A stretch of 64,000 nucleotides of DNA from Polyangium spumosum (GTDB lineage Bacteria > Myxococcota_A > Polyangia > Polyangiales > Polyangiaceae), in contig NZ_WJIE01000005.1 of the NCBI RefSeq assembly GCF_009649845.1, positions 620,001 to 684,000 on the forward strand, read 5' to 3'. The notes under the pieces are model-generated. The model was given only the letters and a program-made list of their open reading frames with translations. It was not told the origin of the DNA and did not search any database. The position numbers and the translations under genes are program-made. This document shows, piece after piece, positions 25,959-35,323 of the stretch (its first letter is position 1; each line of letters begins with the position of its first letter).

Positions 25959-28160
25959 ATGCGCACGATCCACCGCACTTTCTTCCTCCTCGCGATCCTC
26001 TCTTCGGCGGCCGCCCTCTCCCAGGGCTGCTCCTCGGACACGAATACGACGGGAGGCGCCGGCGCCGGCACCGGCGCGTCCGGCGGGCTCGGAGGAATGG
26101 GCGGCGAGGGCGGCGACATCTTCGTCGGCCCGTCGTCGAGCGGGAGCGGCGGCGCGGGCGGCGACGGCGGTGACGGCGGCGACGGCGGCGCGGGCGGCGG
26201 CAACGAGGCGTGTGTCTTCGTGCCGCAGGCCGGCGTCTTCAGCCCGGAGCTCGAGTGCGCCTGGAACGGGTCGCCGAATGGACCTTACACGGCCCGCGAC
26301 GACGTCGTGATGACGCCGGTCGTCGTGAACCTGACGGACGACGACGGCGACGGGCTGGTCACGACCGACGACATCCCGGACATCGCGTTCGTCGCGTATC
26401 GATTGCAGGAGGACGGCTGCTGCAATACGCAGGGCGCGCTCCGGGTCCTCTCGGGCGCGTGCAACCCCGACGGCACGATGACCGAACATTTTGCGGTCGG
26501 CGGGACGGAGATCCAGGCGGACATCGGGGCGAGCGGCGTCTGGCTCGACAACTCGGGCGGGCTCGCGGCGGGCGACATCGACGGGGACGGGTCGGTGGAG
26601 CTCGTGGCGACGACGAACAACGGCGGGACGATCGCGTTCGATCGGACGGGGAAGGTGAAATGGTACCAGCCCGCGCACCCCGGGAAGGCGTCGCGCGACC
26701 ACCTCGCGGGCACGACGCCGTCGATCGCGGACCTCGATCACGACGGCAAGCCGGAGATCATCCAGGGCCGCGTGGTCCTGAACGGCGCGGACGGCACGCT
26801 GAAATGGCAAGGCGCCGCGGGCACGGGGATCAACGCGTTCATGGGGCCGGTGAGCGCCGTCGGCGACCCGGACCTCGACGGGACGATGAACGTGCTCGCC
26901 GGCAATACGATGTACTCGATCACCGGCGAGGTGATGTGGACCTACACGTTCCCGGAGGCCGCGAATGCTGCGAACTGCGCGGCGCCGAACGGCTACACGT
27001 GCGACGGCTACACGGCGACGGGCAACTTCGACGGGGATGATTTCGGCGAGATCGTCGTGGTGCGGGCGGGCAAGATTTACCTCCTGAACCACGACGGGAC
27101 GGAGCTCGACGTGAACGGCGCGCCGGGGATCGTGACGATCCCGAAGGGCGGCTGCGCGCTGAACGAGGGCGGCCCCCCCACGGTGGCCGATTTCGACGGC
27201 GATGGGCAGGCCGAGATCGGCGTCGCGGCGGCGAACTATTACATCGTGGCCGACCTCGAATGTTTGGCGACCCCGCTGCCCGCGCAATGCTCGGACCCGG
27301 GCATTCGATGGAAGGTGGCGAACCAGGATTGCTCGTCGCGCGTGACGGGCTCGTCGGTGTTCGACTTCGACGGCGACGGCCGCGCCGAGGTCGTCTACAA
27401 CGACGAGCAGAACTTCCGGGTGATGAGCGGCACGGACGGCGCGATCCTCCTGCAGAAGACGAACCGCTCGCATACACGCCTGGAGATGCCGATCGTGGCC
27501 GACGTGGACAACGACGGCAATGCGGAGATCGTGTTCATCGAGAACGCGCACGGCGGCAGCACGACCCAGGGCATCCGGATCTGGGGCGACGCGAACGACT
27601 CCTGGGTGCCGACGCGGCGCATCTGGAACCAGCACGCCTATCACGTGACGAACGTGCTCGAGAACGGGGCGATCCCGGTGAACGAGCCGCCGAACTGGCT
27701 CGAGCCGACGAAGGCGACGCCCGCCGGGAAGATGAACAATTTCCGGCAGAACCTGCCCGATTTCGACGTCTTCGCCGCGCCCGACCTCACGCTGACGCTC
27801 GCCCTCGACAAGGGATATTGCCCGACCGGGCTCGGGCTCGCCGCGACCGTGTGTAATGACGGCGCGGTCGTCGTGGGCGCGGGGATCCCGGTGACGTACT
27901 TCGACAACACGACACAATTGCCCGTCACGTGCGTGAACGGGGCGACCGCGACGACGAAGCCGCTCGCCCCGGGCAAGTGCCAGACCGTCACCTGCGAATG
28001 GGCGGGCGCCCCGTACGATCCGCAGCCCGTCGACGTGCGCGCGTGCGTCGACAACGAGGGCTACACCTGCACGAAGGGCGCCTCGGGCGGCAACAACGAG
28101 TGCAAAGAGGACAACAACCAGGGCGACAGCGCCGGGACCGGCTGCAAGCAGCCCACCTGA
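25959..28160 (+). CDS. FG-GAP/VCBS-repeat surface lipoprotein
   Basis: A 733-residue lipoprotein (lipobox SQGC, Cys24). A Gly/Ala/Ser-rich linker (about 30-82) is followed by a beta-propeller of FG-GAP-type repeats with calcium loops (DDDGDGLVTTDD, DIDGDGS, DLDHDGKPE, DFDGDGQAE, DFDGDGRAE, DVDNDGNAE). The C-terminal part (about 605-733) has a CARDB-like beta-sandwich beginning APDLTLTLAL with several cysteines. The linker style is typical of Polyangiaceae lipoproteins. It is probably displayed on the outer membrane. It lies 36 nt after the VOC-IPT gene on the same strand and is followed by a strong terminator. Confidence 0.85.
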   Translation: MRTIHRTFFLLAILSSAAALSQGCSSDTNTTGGAGAGTGASGGLGGMGGEGGDIFVGPSSSGSGGAGGDGGDGGDGGAGGGNEACVFVPQAGVFSPELECAWNGSPNGPYTARDDVVMTPVVVNLTDDDGDGLVTTDDIPDIAFVAYRLQEDGCCNTQGALRVLSGACNPDGTMTEHFAVGGTEIQADIGASGVWLDNSGGLAAGDIDGDGSVELVATTNNGGTIAFDRTGKVKWYQPAHPGKASRDHLAGTTPSIADLDHDGKPEIIQGRVVLNGADGTLKWQGAAGTGINAFMGPVSAVGDPDLDGTMNVLAGNTMYSITGEVMWTYTFPEAANAANCAAPNGYTCDGYTATGNFDGDDFGEIVVVRAGKIYLLNHDGTELDVNGAPGIVTIPKGGCALNEGGPPTVADFDGDGQAEIGVAAANYYIVADLECLATPLPAQCSDPGIRWKVANQDCSSRVTGSSVFDFDGDGRAEVVYNDEQNFRVMSGTDGAILLQKTNRSHTRLEMPIVADVDNDGNAEIVFIENAHGGSTTQGIRIWGDANDSWVPTRRIWNQHAYHVTNVLENGAIPVNEPPNWLEPTKATPAGKMNNFRQNLPDFDVFAAPDLTLTLALDKGYCPTGLGLAATVCNDGAVVVGAGIPVTYFDNTTQLPVTCVNGATATTKPLAPGKCQTVTCEWAGAPYDPQPVDVRACVDNEGYTCTKGASGGNNECKEDNNQGDSAGTGCKQPT

Positions 28161-28180
28161 GCGCGGTCCTGCGCCACGCG

Positions 28181-28210
28181 CGCCCCGCAGGAGAGCTCTC
28201 CTGCGGGGCG
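28181..28210. terminator. Perfect 30-bp palindromic bidirectional terminator
   Basis: CGCCCCGCAGGAGAG is followed directly by its exact reverse complement. It lies between two convergent stops (28160 and 28239), so it can end both transcripts. Beside it, on the minus strand, TGAAG/GTGAA is repeated several times after the stop of the VWA lipoprotein. Confidence 0.75.
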
Positions 28211-28238
28211 GCGCGCCGTCGATTCACTTCACGTCACT

Positions 28239-29486
28239 TCACTTCACGATGGTCGCGCAGCCGACGAGGACGTCGATCTCGGCCTTCGTGTCCGCCTTCA
28301 CCTGCGAGCACGACGCGTCGCAGAGGATGATCTGCTTCGGCGCGCCGGGGACGTCGTAATGCCAGGCGAGGCCGGCCGCGGGGCAGTCGGCCGCGGTGGG
28401 CACCTGCGGGACGATGACCGAGATGCCCGACTCCGGCGTGTATTCGACGTTGATCGCGTTGTAATCGATGTCGTCACCCGGCGGCGGCTGCGGGATGAGG
28501 TACGAGCACGAGAGCGCGGCGCCACGAATCTCGTTCATCGCCTGGAGGAACTGCTCGGTCGCATTCTGGCTCCCGTCGACGATGATCGCGGACCCCGTCC
28601 CGCCGGACGCGGCGACGCTGTTCAGGCTCGCGATGTTCCCGACGCCGATGACGAAGGTCTTGATGCTGGGGACGCCGCCGAATGCAGCCGCCGCGACGTC
28701 GACGGAGGAGGTGCTGCCCGAGCAGCCGGTCGGCTCCCCGTCCGTCGCGAGCACGACGACGGTCGTGTGCGTGGGGTTCGAGATCGCCCATTGCTTGGCA
28801 TAATCGACCGCGCCCTGGAGCGCCGGCCCGGTCGGCGTGCTGTTCCCGGATGGGGAATGGGAGTTGATCGAGTTGATGATCGTCGTCCCGACCGCCGGCA
28901 GCGGGGCGATCGGCACGTCGGGCTTCGCGTAATCCTCGGGTTTGCACGAATCGCCGCTGATCCCGTTGCAGACGCCGGGGAAGCCGGGGAGGGGCGCCGC
29001 GCACGGGCCACACGCGGCGGGCCCGCAATCGGCGTCCGTCGCGCAAAACCCGAGGTTGGGGCATACGACGCCGGTGCTCTGCGGGAAATACTGGATACCG
29101 ACGCCGATCCCCGCGGCGGCGGGCTGCTGGACGAACGCCTTGAGGGCCGCCGTCGTCGAGGTCCACTTCGCGTTGTCCTGCATCGAGGAGGACTGATCGA
29201 ACATGATGTACATGTCGAGCGGCACCTGCTCGGCCTTGTTCTTCGTGGCCGCGCAGCTATCGTTGCCGCCCTGGCCGGCCATGCTCCCTCCGGCGCCGGC
29301 CGGGATGAAGCCGCCCGCGTCGCCGCCGTTGCCGCCATTGCCGCCGGGTCTCCCCGCGCCGGCGCCATTCGTATCGCCGAAATCCGTGCTCCCGCCCGAT
29401 GCCGAGCAAGCCGCGATCAACGCGCCGGACAGCGCCGTCGCGCAAACGACCCTCGAGAGACCCGAAGAAAAGAACCCGTCACGCAT
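28239..29486 (-). CDS. VWA-domain lipoprotein
   Basis: A 415-residue lipoprotein (lipobox IAAC, Cys27) with a Gly-rich linker (about 40-75) and a von Willebrand A domain. The MIDAS sequence is DQSSSM near 98 (x replacing the usual Gly/Thr), with a later TDGEP loop. An insertion with many cysteines (CPNLGFCATDADCGPAACGPC) interrupts the VWA fold. It probably mediates metal-dependent adhesion at the cell surface. It is divergent from the next gene across 366 nt. Confidence 0.85.
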   Translation of the reverse strand: MRDGFFSSGLSRVVCATALSGALIAACSASGGSTDFGDTNGAGAGRPGGNGGNGGDAGGFIPAGAGGSMAGQGGNDSCAATKNKAEQVPLDMYIMFDQSSSMQDNAKWTSTTAALKAFVQQPAAAGIGVGIQYFPQSTGVVCPNLGFCATDADCGPAACGPCAAPLPGFPGVCNGISGDSCKPEDYAKPDVPIAPLPAVGTTIINSINSHSPSGNSTPTGPALQGAVDYAKQWAISNPTHTTVVVLATDGEPTGCSGSTSSVDVAAAAFGGVPSIKTFVIGVGNIASLNSVAASGGTGSAIIVDGSQNATEQFLQAMNEIRGAALSCSYLIPQPPPGDDIDYNAINVEYTPESGISVIVPQVPTAADCPAAGLAWHYDVPGAPKQIILCDASCSQVKADTKAEIDVLVGCATIVK

Positions 29487-29699
29487 GCCGTTGCCCTCCG
29501 GCCGCGGATCGGAGCAGCCGAGCGGCCTTCACGTCAAGCCCGGATCACCTGGACCGACCACAAAACGAGCCCGGTTCCGGGCCCCTTCGTCACCACGATC
29601 GGAAATGTCCGCGGCGAGCACCCTCGCCGCCCCCGCCGCCCCGTCGCCGCGGCGCGGCGCGCCGGACGTCGCCTCTTCCAGAAAGTAACCTCGCCCGGC

Positions 29700-29769
29700 C
29701 TTTCCAGGTTCACCCGTCCCGCGGAACAACCCCGGACACGAAACCTCTCTATCGGCACTTTCCAGGTTC
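29700..29769. promoter_or_regulatory. Paired 12-bp direct repeats in a divergent intergenic region
   Basis: CTTTCCAGGTTC occurs at 29700-29711 and 29758-29769, 58 bp apart, within the 366-nt gap (29487-29852) between two divergent genes. It could be a regulator site; no recognisable -35/-10 pair was seen. The rest of the gap shows no gene. Confidence 0.35.
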
Positions 29770-29852
29770 CCGCGCGGGCAGCGCCGGCTCCCGCGGGGCC
29801 TGCTCGCCTCGAATGGCGTGACCGTTGCCCTGCCGCGCTCGTCGTGGGGACC

Positions 29853-30329
29853 ATGGCTACTCGGAGCACGGGAACGAGCCGGAGCGGACGCTTTAGCCTC
29901 GTCGGGAATACCCTCGTCACCGTGGGCGCGCTGGCGAGCGCGTTCGGGGCGGTCGGTTGGCTCTCCGCCCTGCGTTCTCCGTCGATCCTGGCGGTCGCGC
30001 TCGGGTTTGTCCTGTATGGCCTGGTCCCGCTCGTGGTGGGGGTCGGCCTCGTGTGGCGCGGGCTCGGCCTGATCGAAGAGGCCGAGTCCGCGCGGCGCGT
30101 GGACGCCGTGAGCCGGGCGGCGCTGCTCGACGCCCTGCGCGGCGACGGCCTGACGGCCCGCGAGGTCGCCGTGAAGCTCTGCCTGCCGAACGCACACGAG
30201 GCCGAGCGCGTGCTCGACGGCCTCGTGCGCGAGGACCTCGCGAAGCTCGAGGTGACGGACGACGGCGAGCTCGTCTACCGGCGCGCGGGCGCCGGGACGT
30301 TCGTTTTCATGAACCGCGACATCAACTGA
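29853..30329 (+). CDS. Small membrane protein with a winged-helix-like C-terminus
   Basis: A 158-residue protein with two membrane helices (about 19-40 and 46-68) followed by a cytosolic domain reading LLDALRGDGLTAREVAVKLCL, then a helix and an LxVxDDGELVYR wing. This pattern (helix, turn, helix, beta-hairpin) resembles a winged HTH, so it may be a membrane-tethered regulator, but the family is not recognised. TGGGGA precedes the ATG. Its 3' end overlaps the next, convergent gene by 8 nt. Confidence 0.65.
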   Translation: MATRSTGTSRSGRFSLVGNTLVTVGALASAFGAVGWLSALRSPSILAVALGFVLYGLVPLVVGVGLVWRGLGLIEEAESARRVDAVSRAALLDALRGDGLTAREVAVKLCLPNAHEAERVLDGLVREDLAKLEVTDDGELVYRRAGAGTFVFMNRDIN

Positions 30330-31602
30330 CCGTTCCATCGAGCACGCGCCGGAACGCCCGCTCGCCGAGCTCGCCCGCCGCCGCCTCCTCGAGCGCCTGC
30401 TGCATCGCCTCGTCGGCGCAGGCCTCCGCGGCCACGCGGATACGCGCGGGCGCCTCGGGGTGCTGCGCGCTCCGGAGCGCCACCGCCGCCCCGAGCCGCT
30501 GCCCCGGCGGCAGATCGGGATCGTCGACCACGGAGAGGAGCGCCTCCGGCGTCACCGCGGTTTTTCGGTATTCCGGGCGCAACAGGAGGGACTGGAGCTT
30601 GTCCTTCCATTCCGTGAACGACTTGCCCGCCGGATCGAGCTCCGCCCCGACCGGCGGCCCCTCCGCGCCGTTCGACCCGAGCGCAATCGCGATCCGGATG
30701 CGGCCGGCCAGGGCCTGGATGACGCTCGGCTCGCCCGTCGCGACCTCGATCCGCCGAGCTCGTTCGCCCTCCTCGGCCATCTCGAGGGAGAGCACGCGTG
30801 GCTTCGTATCGACCGAGCGCACGTGTGCATATCGGATCCATCGATCCTCGAAGCCGCCGCGAATACGCAGCCCGTCGCTGCCCACGATGACCTCGCGCGG
30901 CCGCGTGAGCTGCACGAGGACGAACATCGTGAGCACGACGGCCCAGGCGAAGAGCCCGATCGGCCAATCGGCGCTCGGGTCCTCGGTGACCCAATACCCG
31001 ACCGGGATCAAGAAGAGGATACAGACGATCGGCAGGGTCACGCAGCCCGTGGCGAGCGGCCGGTACGGCGAGCCGATCGAGACGGCCACGCGCCGCCGCG
31101 CCGCGTCGATGCCGAGCCGATCGAGGAGCCGATGCGACGTCATGCCGTCGGGGACCTCGGCCGTGAGCACGCCGCCTCTGCGAAGATGAAACGCGACCCG
31201 CGGGCGCTCTGCGTCGAGCAGCGCGCCCGGGAGCACGAGCCCGCCCTCGATATCGGCGCGCGCGAGGCGCCGCTCCCTTCCGCCGCGGACGATCACGAGG
31301 CCCCCGTCCTCGGCGCGTAAAAAGCCGGAGCTCGGCCGCGGAAAGGACACCGACGTGAGAACGGCGCCGATGATCACCATGCACGGGGCGACGAGCAAGC
31401 CGAGAAACGCGGCGAGGAAGAGGAGCGCGGAGAGGACGGGCGAGGCATCGACGCGGTCGGGCCCCACGATCGACATGAACATCAAGATGAGCCCGGGGAA
31501 GCCGACGAAGGCGATGAACCCCGCGCGCATGAGCCCTCCCCCGAGCCGTGGGCGGCGCTGTTCGATGGAGGGGCTCGGGACGACGAGGGGCTCGGTGCTC
31601 AT
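30322..31602 (-). CDS. Hypothetical four-helix membrane protein
   Basis: A 426-residue integral membrane protein. Two hydrophobic helices lie at about 25-50 and 57-82 and two more at about 190-210 and 215-240. The loops read like PH-like beta domains (GFLRAEDGGLVIVRGGRERRL and EVIVGSDGLRIRGGFEDRW segments, trimmed). The C-terminal 120 residues form helical repeats (LPPGQRLGAAVALRSAQHPE), resembling HEAT units. The start is ATG 31602; upstream codons to 31644 are doubtful. The function is unknown; related proteins seem common in Polyangiales. Confidence 0.65.
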   Translation of the reverse strand: MSTEPLVVPSPSIEQRRPRLGGGLMRAGFIAFVGFPGLILMFMSIVGPDRVDASPVLSALLFLAAFLGLLVAPCMVIIGAVLTSVSFPRPSSGFLRAEDGGLVIVRGGRERRLARADIEGGLVLPGALLDAERPRVAFHLRRGGVLTAEVPDGMTSHRLLDRLGIDAARRRVAVSIGSPYRPLATGCVTLPIVCILFLIPVGYWVTEDPSADWPIGLFAWAVVLTMFVLVQLTRPREVIVGSDGLRIRGGFEDRWIRYAHVRSVDTKPRVLSLEMAEEGERARRIEVATGEPSVIQALAGRIRIAIALGSNGAEGPPVGAELDPAGKSFTEWKDKLQSLLLRPEYRKTAVTPEALLSVVDDPDLPPGQRLGAAVALRSAQHPEAPARIRVAAEACADEAMQQALEEAAAGELGERAFRRVLDGTVS

Positions 31603-31664
31603 GAGGGCCGAGGGGCGGAGCCTATCATAACGACACCGGCGCATGAATTGTGTAGATTGCCTCC

Positions 31665-32816
31665 ATGGCTGACCTCGGACGTTCTTTTTGGGGCAAGCGC
31701 CGCCTCCTGGTCTCGTCTCTCGTCGTGTCCTCTTTTGGCCCGCTCGTGATCACGAGCTGCGGCTCGGGGGAGTCCACGAACACCACCACCACGTCTTCGC
31801 TCGCGGGCGGCACCGCCACGACCGGCGCAGGGGCCTCGGGCGGCGGCGGCGCGGGAAATGGCAGCGGCGGCGCGGGGGCCGCGGGGGGCTCCGGCGGCGC
31901 GGGCGGAGCGTCGACGTCGAGCTCGGGCACCGGCGCGGGCGGCGGCAGCGCGGCGAAGGTGGTCAAGCTGCTCGCGATCGGCGACACCGGCGAGGGCAAC
32001 GAGGCCCAGCACGCGGTCGCCGATCGAATGAGCGAGAAATGCCAGGAGGTGGGCGGCTGCGACGCGGTGCTCGTGAACGGCGACAACTTCTACGACCACG
32101 GCGTGCAGAGCGTGGACGACCCGCAGTGGGGCGAGAAGTTCGAGGCGCCGTACGATCGGCCGAACCTCGATGGTTTGCCTTTCTACGCGGTGCTCGGCAA
32201 CCATGATCACGGCCCCACGTCGAGCGGGAACAAACAAGCGCAGATCGACTACTCGTCCCTGCCGCTCGGGAGCGGCCCCGGGATGCGGCCGAGCGACAAA
32301 TGGCGCATGCCCTCGGCCTATTACGACGTGAAGATCGGCCACGTGCACCTCTTCGGGATCGACACGGTCGATTTCCTGAACGGGTCCCAGAAGAACGAGA
32401 TGAGCGCGAAGGTCTCCGCGTCCACGGCGACGTGGAAGATCGTCTTCGGCCACCACCCGCGGTTCACCTCGGGCGAGCATTACTGGGACAACAACCTGCT
32501 CGGCATCGCGGGGCTGTTCTCGTTCCAGAAGGCCATCTATTGCGGCGCGGACATGTTCATGGCCGGGCACGACCACGACCTGGAGTTCATCGACAAGGGC
32601 CGCGACGGCGACTGCCCGGACACGCATTTCGTGATCAGCGGCGCGGGCGCGAAGACGCGAGACACCTTCGAGTTCGTCCCCACGGACGAGAAGCAGCTCT
32701 ACTTCACCGACAGGGTCGAAGGCTTCGCGTACCTGGAGTTCGACGGGCCGAAGCTCACGTTCGAGTTCATCGACCGAAACGGCGCCGTGGTCTTCACGAA
32801 GACGATGACGAAATGA
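31665..32816 (+). CDS. Metallophosphoesterase lipoprotein (acid-phosphatase-like)
   Basis: A 383-residue calcineurin-like phosphoesterase anchored by a lipobox (ITSC, Cys32) and a Gly/Ala/Ser linker (about 50-97). All five signature blocks are visible: GDTGEG, GDNFYDHG, GNHDHG, GHHP and GHDHD. The order and the GDNFY block resemble tartrate-resistant (purple) acid phosphatases, so an Fe/metal dinuclear phosphomonoesterase at the cell surface is likely, perhaps for phosphate scavenging. No Pho-box was identified. Confidence 0.88.
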   Translation: MADLGRSFWGKRRLLVSSLVVSSFGPLVITSCGSGESTNTTTTSSLAGGTATTGAGASGGGGAGNGSGGAGAAGGSGGAGGASTSSSGTGAGGGSAAKVVKLLAIGDTGEGNEAQHAVADRMSEKCQEVGGCDAVLVNGDNFYDHGVQSVDDPQWGEKFEAPYDRPNLDGLPFYAVLGNHDHGPTSSGNKQAQIDYSSLPLGSGPGMRPSDKWRMPSAYYDVKIGHVHLFGIDTVDFLNGSQKNEMSAKVSASTATWKIVFGHHPRFTSGEHYWDNNLLGIAGLFSFQKAIYCGADMFMAGHDHDLEFIDKGRDGDCPDTHFVISGAGAKTRDTFEFVPTDEKQLYFTDRVEGFAYLEFDGPKLTFEFIDRNGAVVFTKTMTK

Positions 32817-32831
32817 GGATCCCGGCCGGGA

Positions 32832-34751
32832 TCACTCGCCCTTCCACTCCGTCCGCTGCACCACCGGGAGCTGGAGCGCGCGCTCGCGATCGAGGTCGAG
32901 CGAGCCGAGGTGGATCGCCAGCGGCGATTGCACCCACTTGAAGATCGATTGCGTGAACAGGCGCGCGAACTTGTCCGCCCACGCGGCGAGCGCCGCCGGA
33001 TCCCGCTCGGGGAAGACGCTCGTCAAGGCGCGCGCCACCTCGTTCGGCGCGAGCTTCTCCGCGCCGTAGAGGTAGAGGCAAGCGTCGAGCACCTCGAAGG
33101 GCATGAGCTCGGCCTCGCCCGATTGGTTCGCCGCGAGCTCGGGGCCCGCCGTGGTGTCCAGCGTGGCGCGGATGCCCGGATGGCCGAACCGCTTCTCCAG
33201 CCGCTCGAGCAGCGCGATGACCACGGTCTTCGGCAGGTTCGCGATCACGCTGAAGGCGCCCTCCAGGTCCCCGCCGACGGTCGTGTAGCCGAGCGCCTTT
33301 TCGCTCATGTTGCCGGTCTGCAAGAAGAGCGCGCCGCTCGTGTTCGACCAGTTCCACATGCGCTGGCCACGAATACGCGCCTGCACGTTCTGCTTCGTGA
33401 GCTCGGTCGGCTCGGGCCCGTCCGGACCGAGCAGCGTGCGCGTGGCGTCGAGCTCGCGCACGAACGCGTCCTCGATCGGCACGACCATGAACGAGACGCC
33501 GAGGTCGGCGCAGATCCGCGCGGCCGCGTTCTGCGTGGCGTCGCTCGAGTATCGTGACGGCATGTAAAACGCGCTGATCATCGAGCCCGCCTTCTCGCGC
33601 AGGGCCGCGCCCTCGAGCTCGGGGTGGAGCAGCTCCGCGGCGCGATGCGCGACGAGCAGGGTGAGCAGCGAGTCACGCCCGCCCGAGAGCGCGAGGCCAA
33701 TACGACGGAACGCGCCCGTCTTGCGATAATAGTCGGCGACGCCGAGCGCGAGCGCGTCGTGGAAATCGTCGAGCAGCTCGTCGCGGGGCGTCTTCGCCGG
33801 CAAGCTCGCCGCGGGCAAGAAGAACGAGGTCCCCGGCGGAGGCGCGGGATATCGGAGCTTCGAGCGATCGGCCGTCTTCTCGGGCAACACGTACACGTGC
33901 ACGGGCTCCTGCTCGCGCCGGAAGGCCTCGAGGTCGCTCCGCCAGGTGCTCGCCTCGCGCCGGCATCGAATGGTGCGATCGAGGTCGACGACCGTCGCCG
34001 CGTAGCCCTCGCGGAACCGCGGCGCCTCCAGCATCGGGCGGCCATTCTGGTTGACGAACCCGCCGCCGTCGAAGACGAGCCCGTCGTTGGCGCCGACGAG
34101 GTTCGCATAAGCGATCGTGCACTGGTTGTCCGAGGCGCGCGTGGCGATCATCTCGCGCCGCGTGCCCACGACGCCCGCGCGGAACGGCGAGGCCGAGAGG
34201 TTGCAGACGATCTCCGCGCCCGAATAACAGCGCCGCCGCATCGGGCCGTCGGGCGACCAGATGTCCTCGCAGACCTCGATCGCGAGCGTGCCGAAATCGA
34301 ACTGGAAGATCCGATCGCCGCAGAACACGCCACGCGTCTCGAGCTCCATGCCCGGCACGCCGCGGGAGAAGACACGCGACTCGTAGAAGACGTTGTACGT
34401 CGGCAGCTTCTCCTTCGGCACGAACGCGATGATCTCGCCGCGGTGCACGAGGGCGCCGACGTTGAAGAGGTCGCCTTCGACGCCCACGGTCAGGCCGAGG
34501 ACGAAGACCGTGGGCAGGCGCGTGGTCTCCGCGGCGAAGCGCTCGAGCTCGCGCCGCTGGCTGTCGACGAAGGCCTGCCACTGCACGAGGTCCTCCGCCG
34601 CGTACCCGCCGACGACCTGCTCGGGGAACACCGCGAGCGTGACGTCGTCCTCGGCCATCGCGGATGCCAGGCGAATGCACCGATCCACGTTCGAGCGGAC
34701 GGCGCCGACCGTCGCGTTCACACTGGCCACCCCGATCTTGACGAGCCTCAT
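32832..34751 (-). CDS. nadE: Glutamine-dependent NAD+ synthetase
   Basis: A 639-residue enzyme that makes NAD+ from deamido-NAD+, ATP and glutamine. The N-terminal nitrilase-type glutaminase keeps the Glu-Lys-Cys triad (E44 in FPEQ, K113 before the LPTYN segment, C161 in EVCEDIW). The synthetase domain has the PP-loop LSGGRDSLLT and GNMSEKALGYTTVGGDLEGA. Both half-reactions therefore look active, with ammonia tunnelled internally. The start is the family start MRLVKIGVASVN. It is a single gene. Confidence 0.95.
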   Translation of the reverse strand: MRLVKIGVASVNATVGAVRSNVDRCIRLASAMAEDDVTLAVFPEQVVGGYAAEDLVQWQAFVDSQRRELERFAAETTRLPTVFVLGLTVGVEGDLFNVGALVHRGEIIAFVPKEKLPTYNVFYESRVFSRGVPGMELETRGVFCGDRIFQFDFGTLAIEVCEDIWSPDGPMRRRCYSGAEIVCNLSASPFRAGVVGTRREMIATRASDNQCTIAYANLVGANDGLVFDGGGFVNQNGRPMLEAPRFREGYAATVVDLDRTIRCRREASTWRSDLEAFRREQEPVHVYVLPEKTADRSKLRYPAPPPGTSFFLPAASLPAKTPRDELLDDFHDALALGVADYYRKTGAFRRIGLALSGGRDSLLTLLVAHRAAELLHPELEGAALREKAGSMISAFYMPSRYSSDATQNAAARICADLGVSFMVVPIEDAFVRELDATRTLLGPDGPEPTELTKQNVQARIRGQRMWNWSNTSGALFLQTGNMSEKALGYTTVGGDLEGAFSVIANLPKTVVIALLERLEKRFGHPGIRATLDTTAGPELAANQSGEAELMPFEVLDACLYLYGAEKLAPNEVARALTSVFPERDPAALAAWADKFARLFTQSIFKWVQSPLAIHLGSLDLDRERALQLPVVQRTEWKGE

Positions 34752-34855
34752 GGCGCCGAGCGTAGCAGCGGGAGGGCGTGAGCGTCAGCCAGAGAAGTCC
34801 AGGGCGGGCTCAGCCAGCGAACAGGTACGAAGGCCGGCAGCAGGACGTGAGCGCG

Positions 34856-35323
34856 TCACTCCGTCCGCGGCTTCGCCCGCGCCTTGCGGCGGGCCTTTCG
34901 ACGCTCGATGAGCTCGCGGAAGAGACGGGCGCGCTCCTCGATCTCCGCTTCAATCATTCTTTCAAGGTGTTGTTGAAAACCGAGACCATGTGCGAAGGGT
35001 ACATCCATTTGAAATCCAGTAATATTTTCCTCGAATCCTTCCCACCGAAGCGGAACACCACTCTGCACGAGTGTGCAGCGAATGCCTGTCAGGGCGTTCT
35101 GGAGCGCCGCCATCGAATCGATGCTGTAAGCAAATTGAATCGAGTCGTCCCCCAACCCCAGGACGACGAAGGGGCATCTCCAATCTTGGGCCCCGGGGGG
35201 CAACTCAGGAGAACCGACGCGGACCACGACGATGCCCCCAACAGCATCACGTCGCTCGAGGCGGCGCTCGGCCATCCAGCGTATTCGTTTGGTTTTTGAT
35301 GTGGTCTTTTGGGGCTTGGACAT
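34856..35323 (-). CDS. DUF6968-like protein, coupled to an upstream lipoprotein
   Basis: A 155-residue cytosolic protein. The segment AERRLERRD, then GSPELPPGAQDWRCPFVVLG and SIDSMAALQNALTGIR, resembles the DUF6968 family (role unknown). The C-terminus is a charged helix ending in Arg/Lys repeats. Its ATG overlaps the stop of the lipoprotein gene (TAATG), so the two are translationally coupled. A small soluble protein fixed to an exported Cys-rich one is the usual layout of effector-immunity pairs, but this is inference only. Confidence 0.55.
   Translation of the reverse strand: MSKPQKTTSKTKRIRWMAERRLERRDAVGGIVVVRVGSPELPPGAQDWRCPFVVLGLGDDSIQFAYSIDSMAALQNALTGIRCTLVQSGVPLRWEGFEENITGFQMDVPFAHGLGFQQHLERMIEAEIEERARLFRELIERRKARRKARAKPRTE

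Noticed and set aside
23628-27917. 1429-codon minus-strand frame
   Set aside because: It is opposite two genes with clear IPT and FG-GAP repeats; a shadow of repetitive GC-rich sequence.
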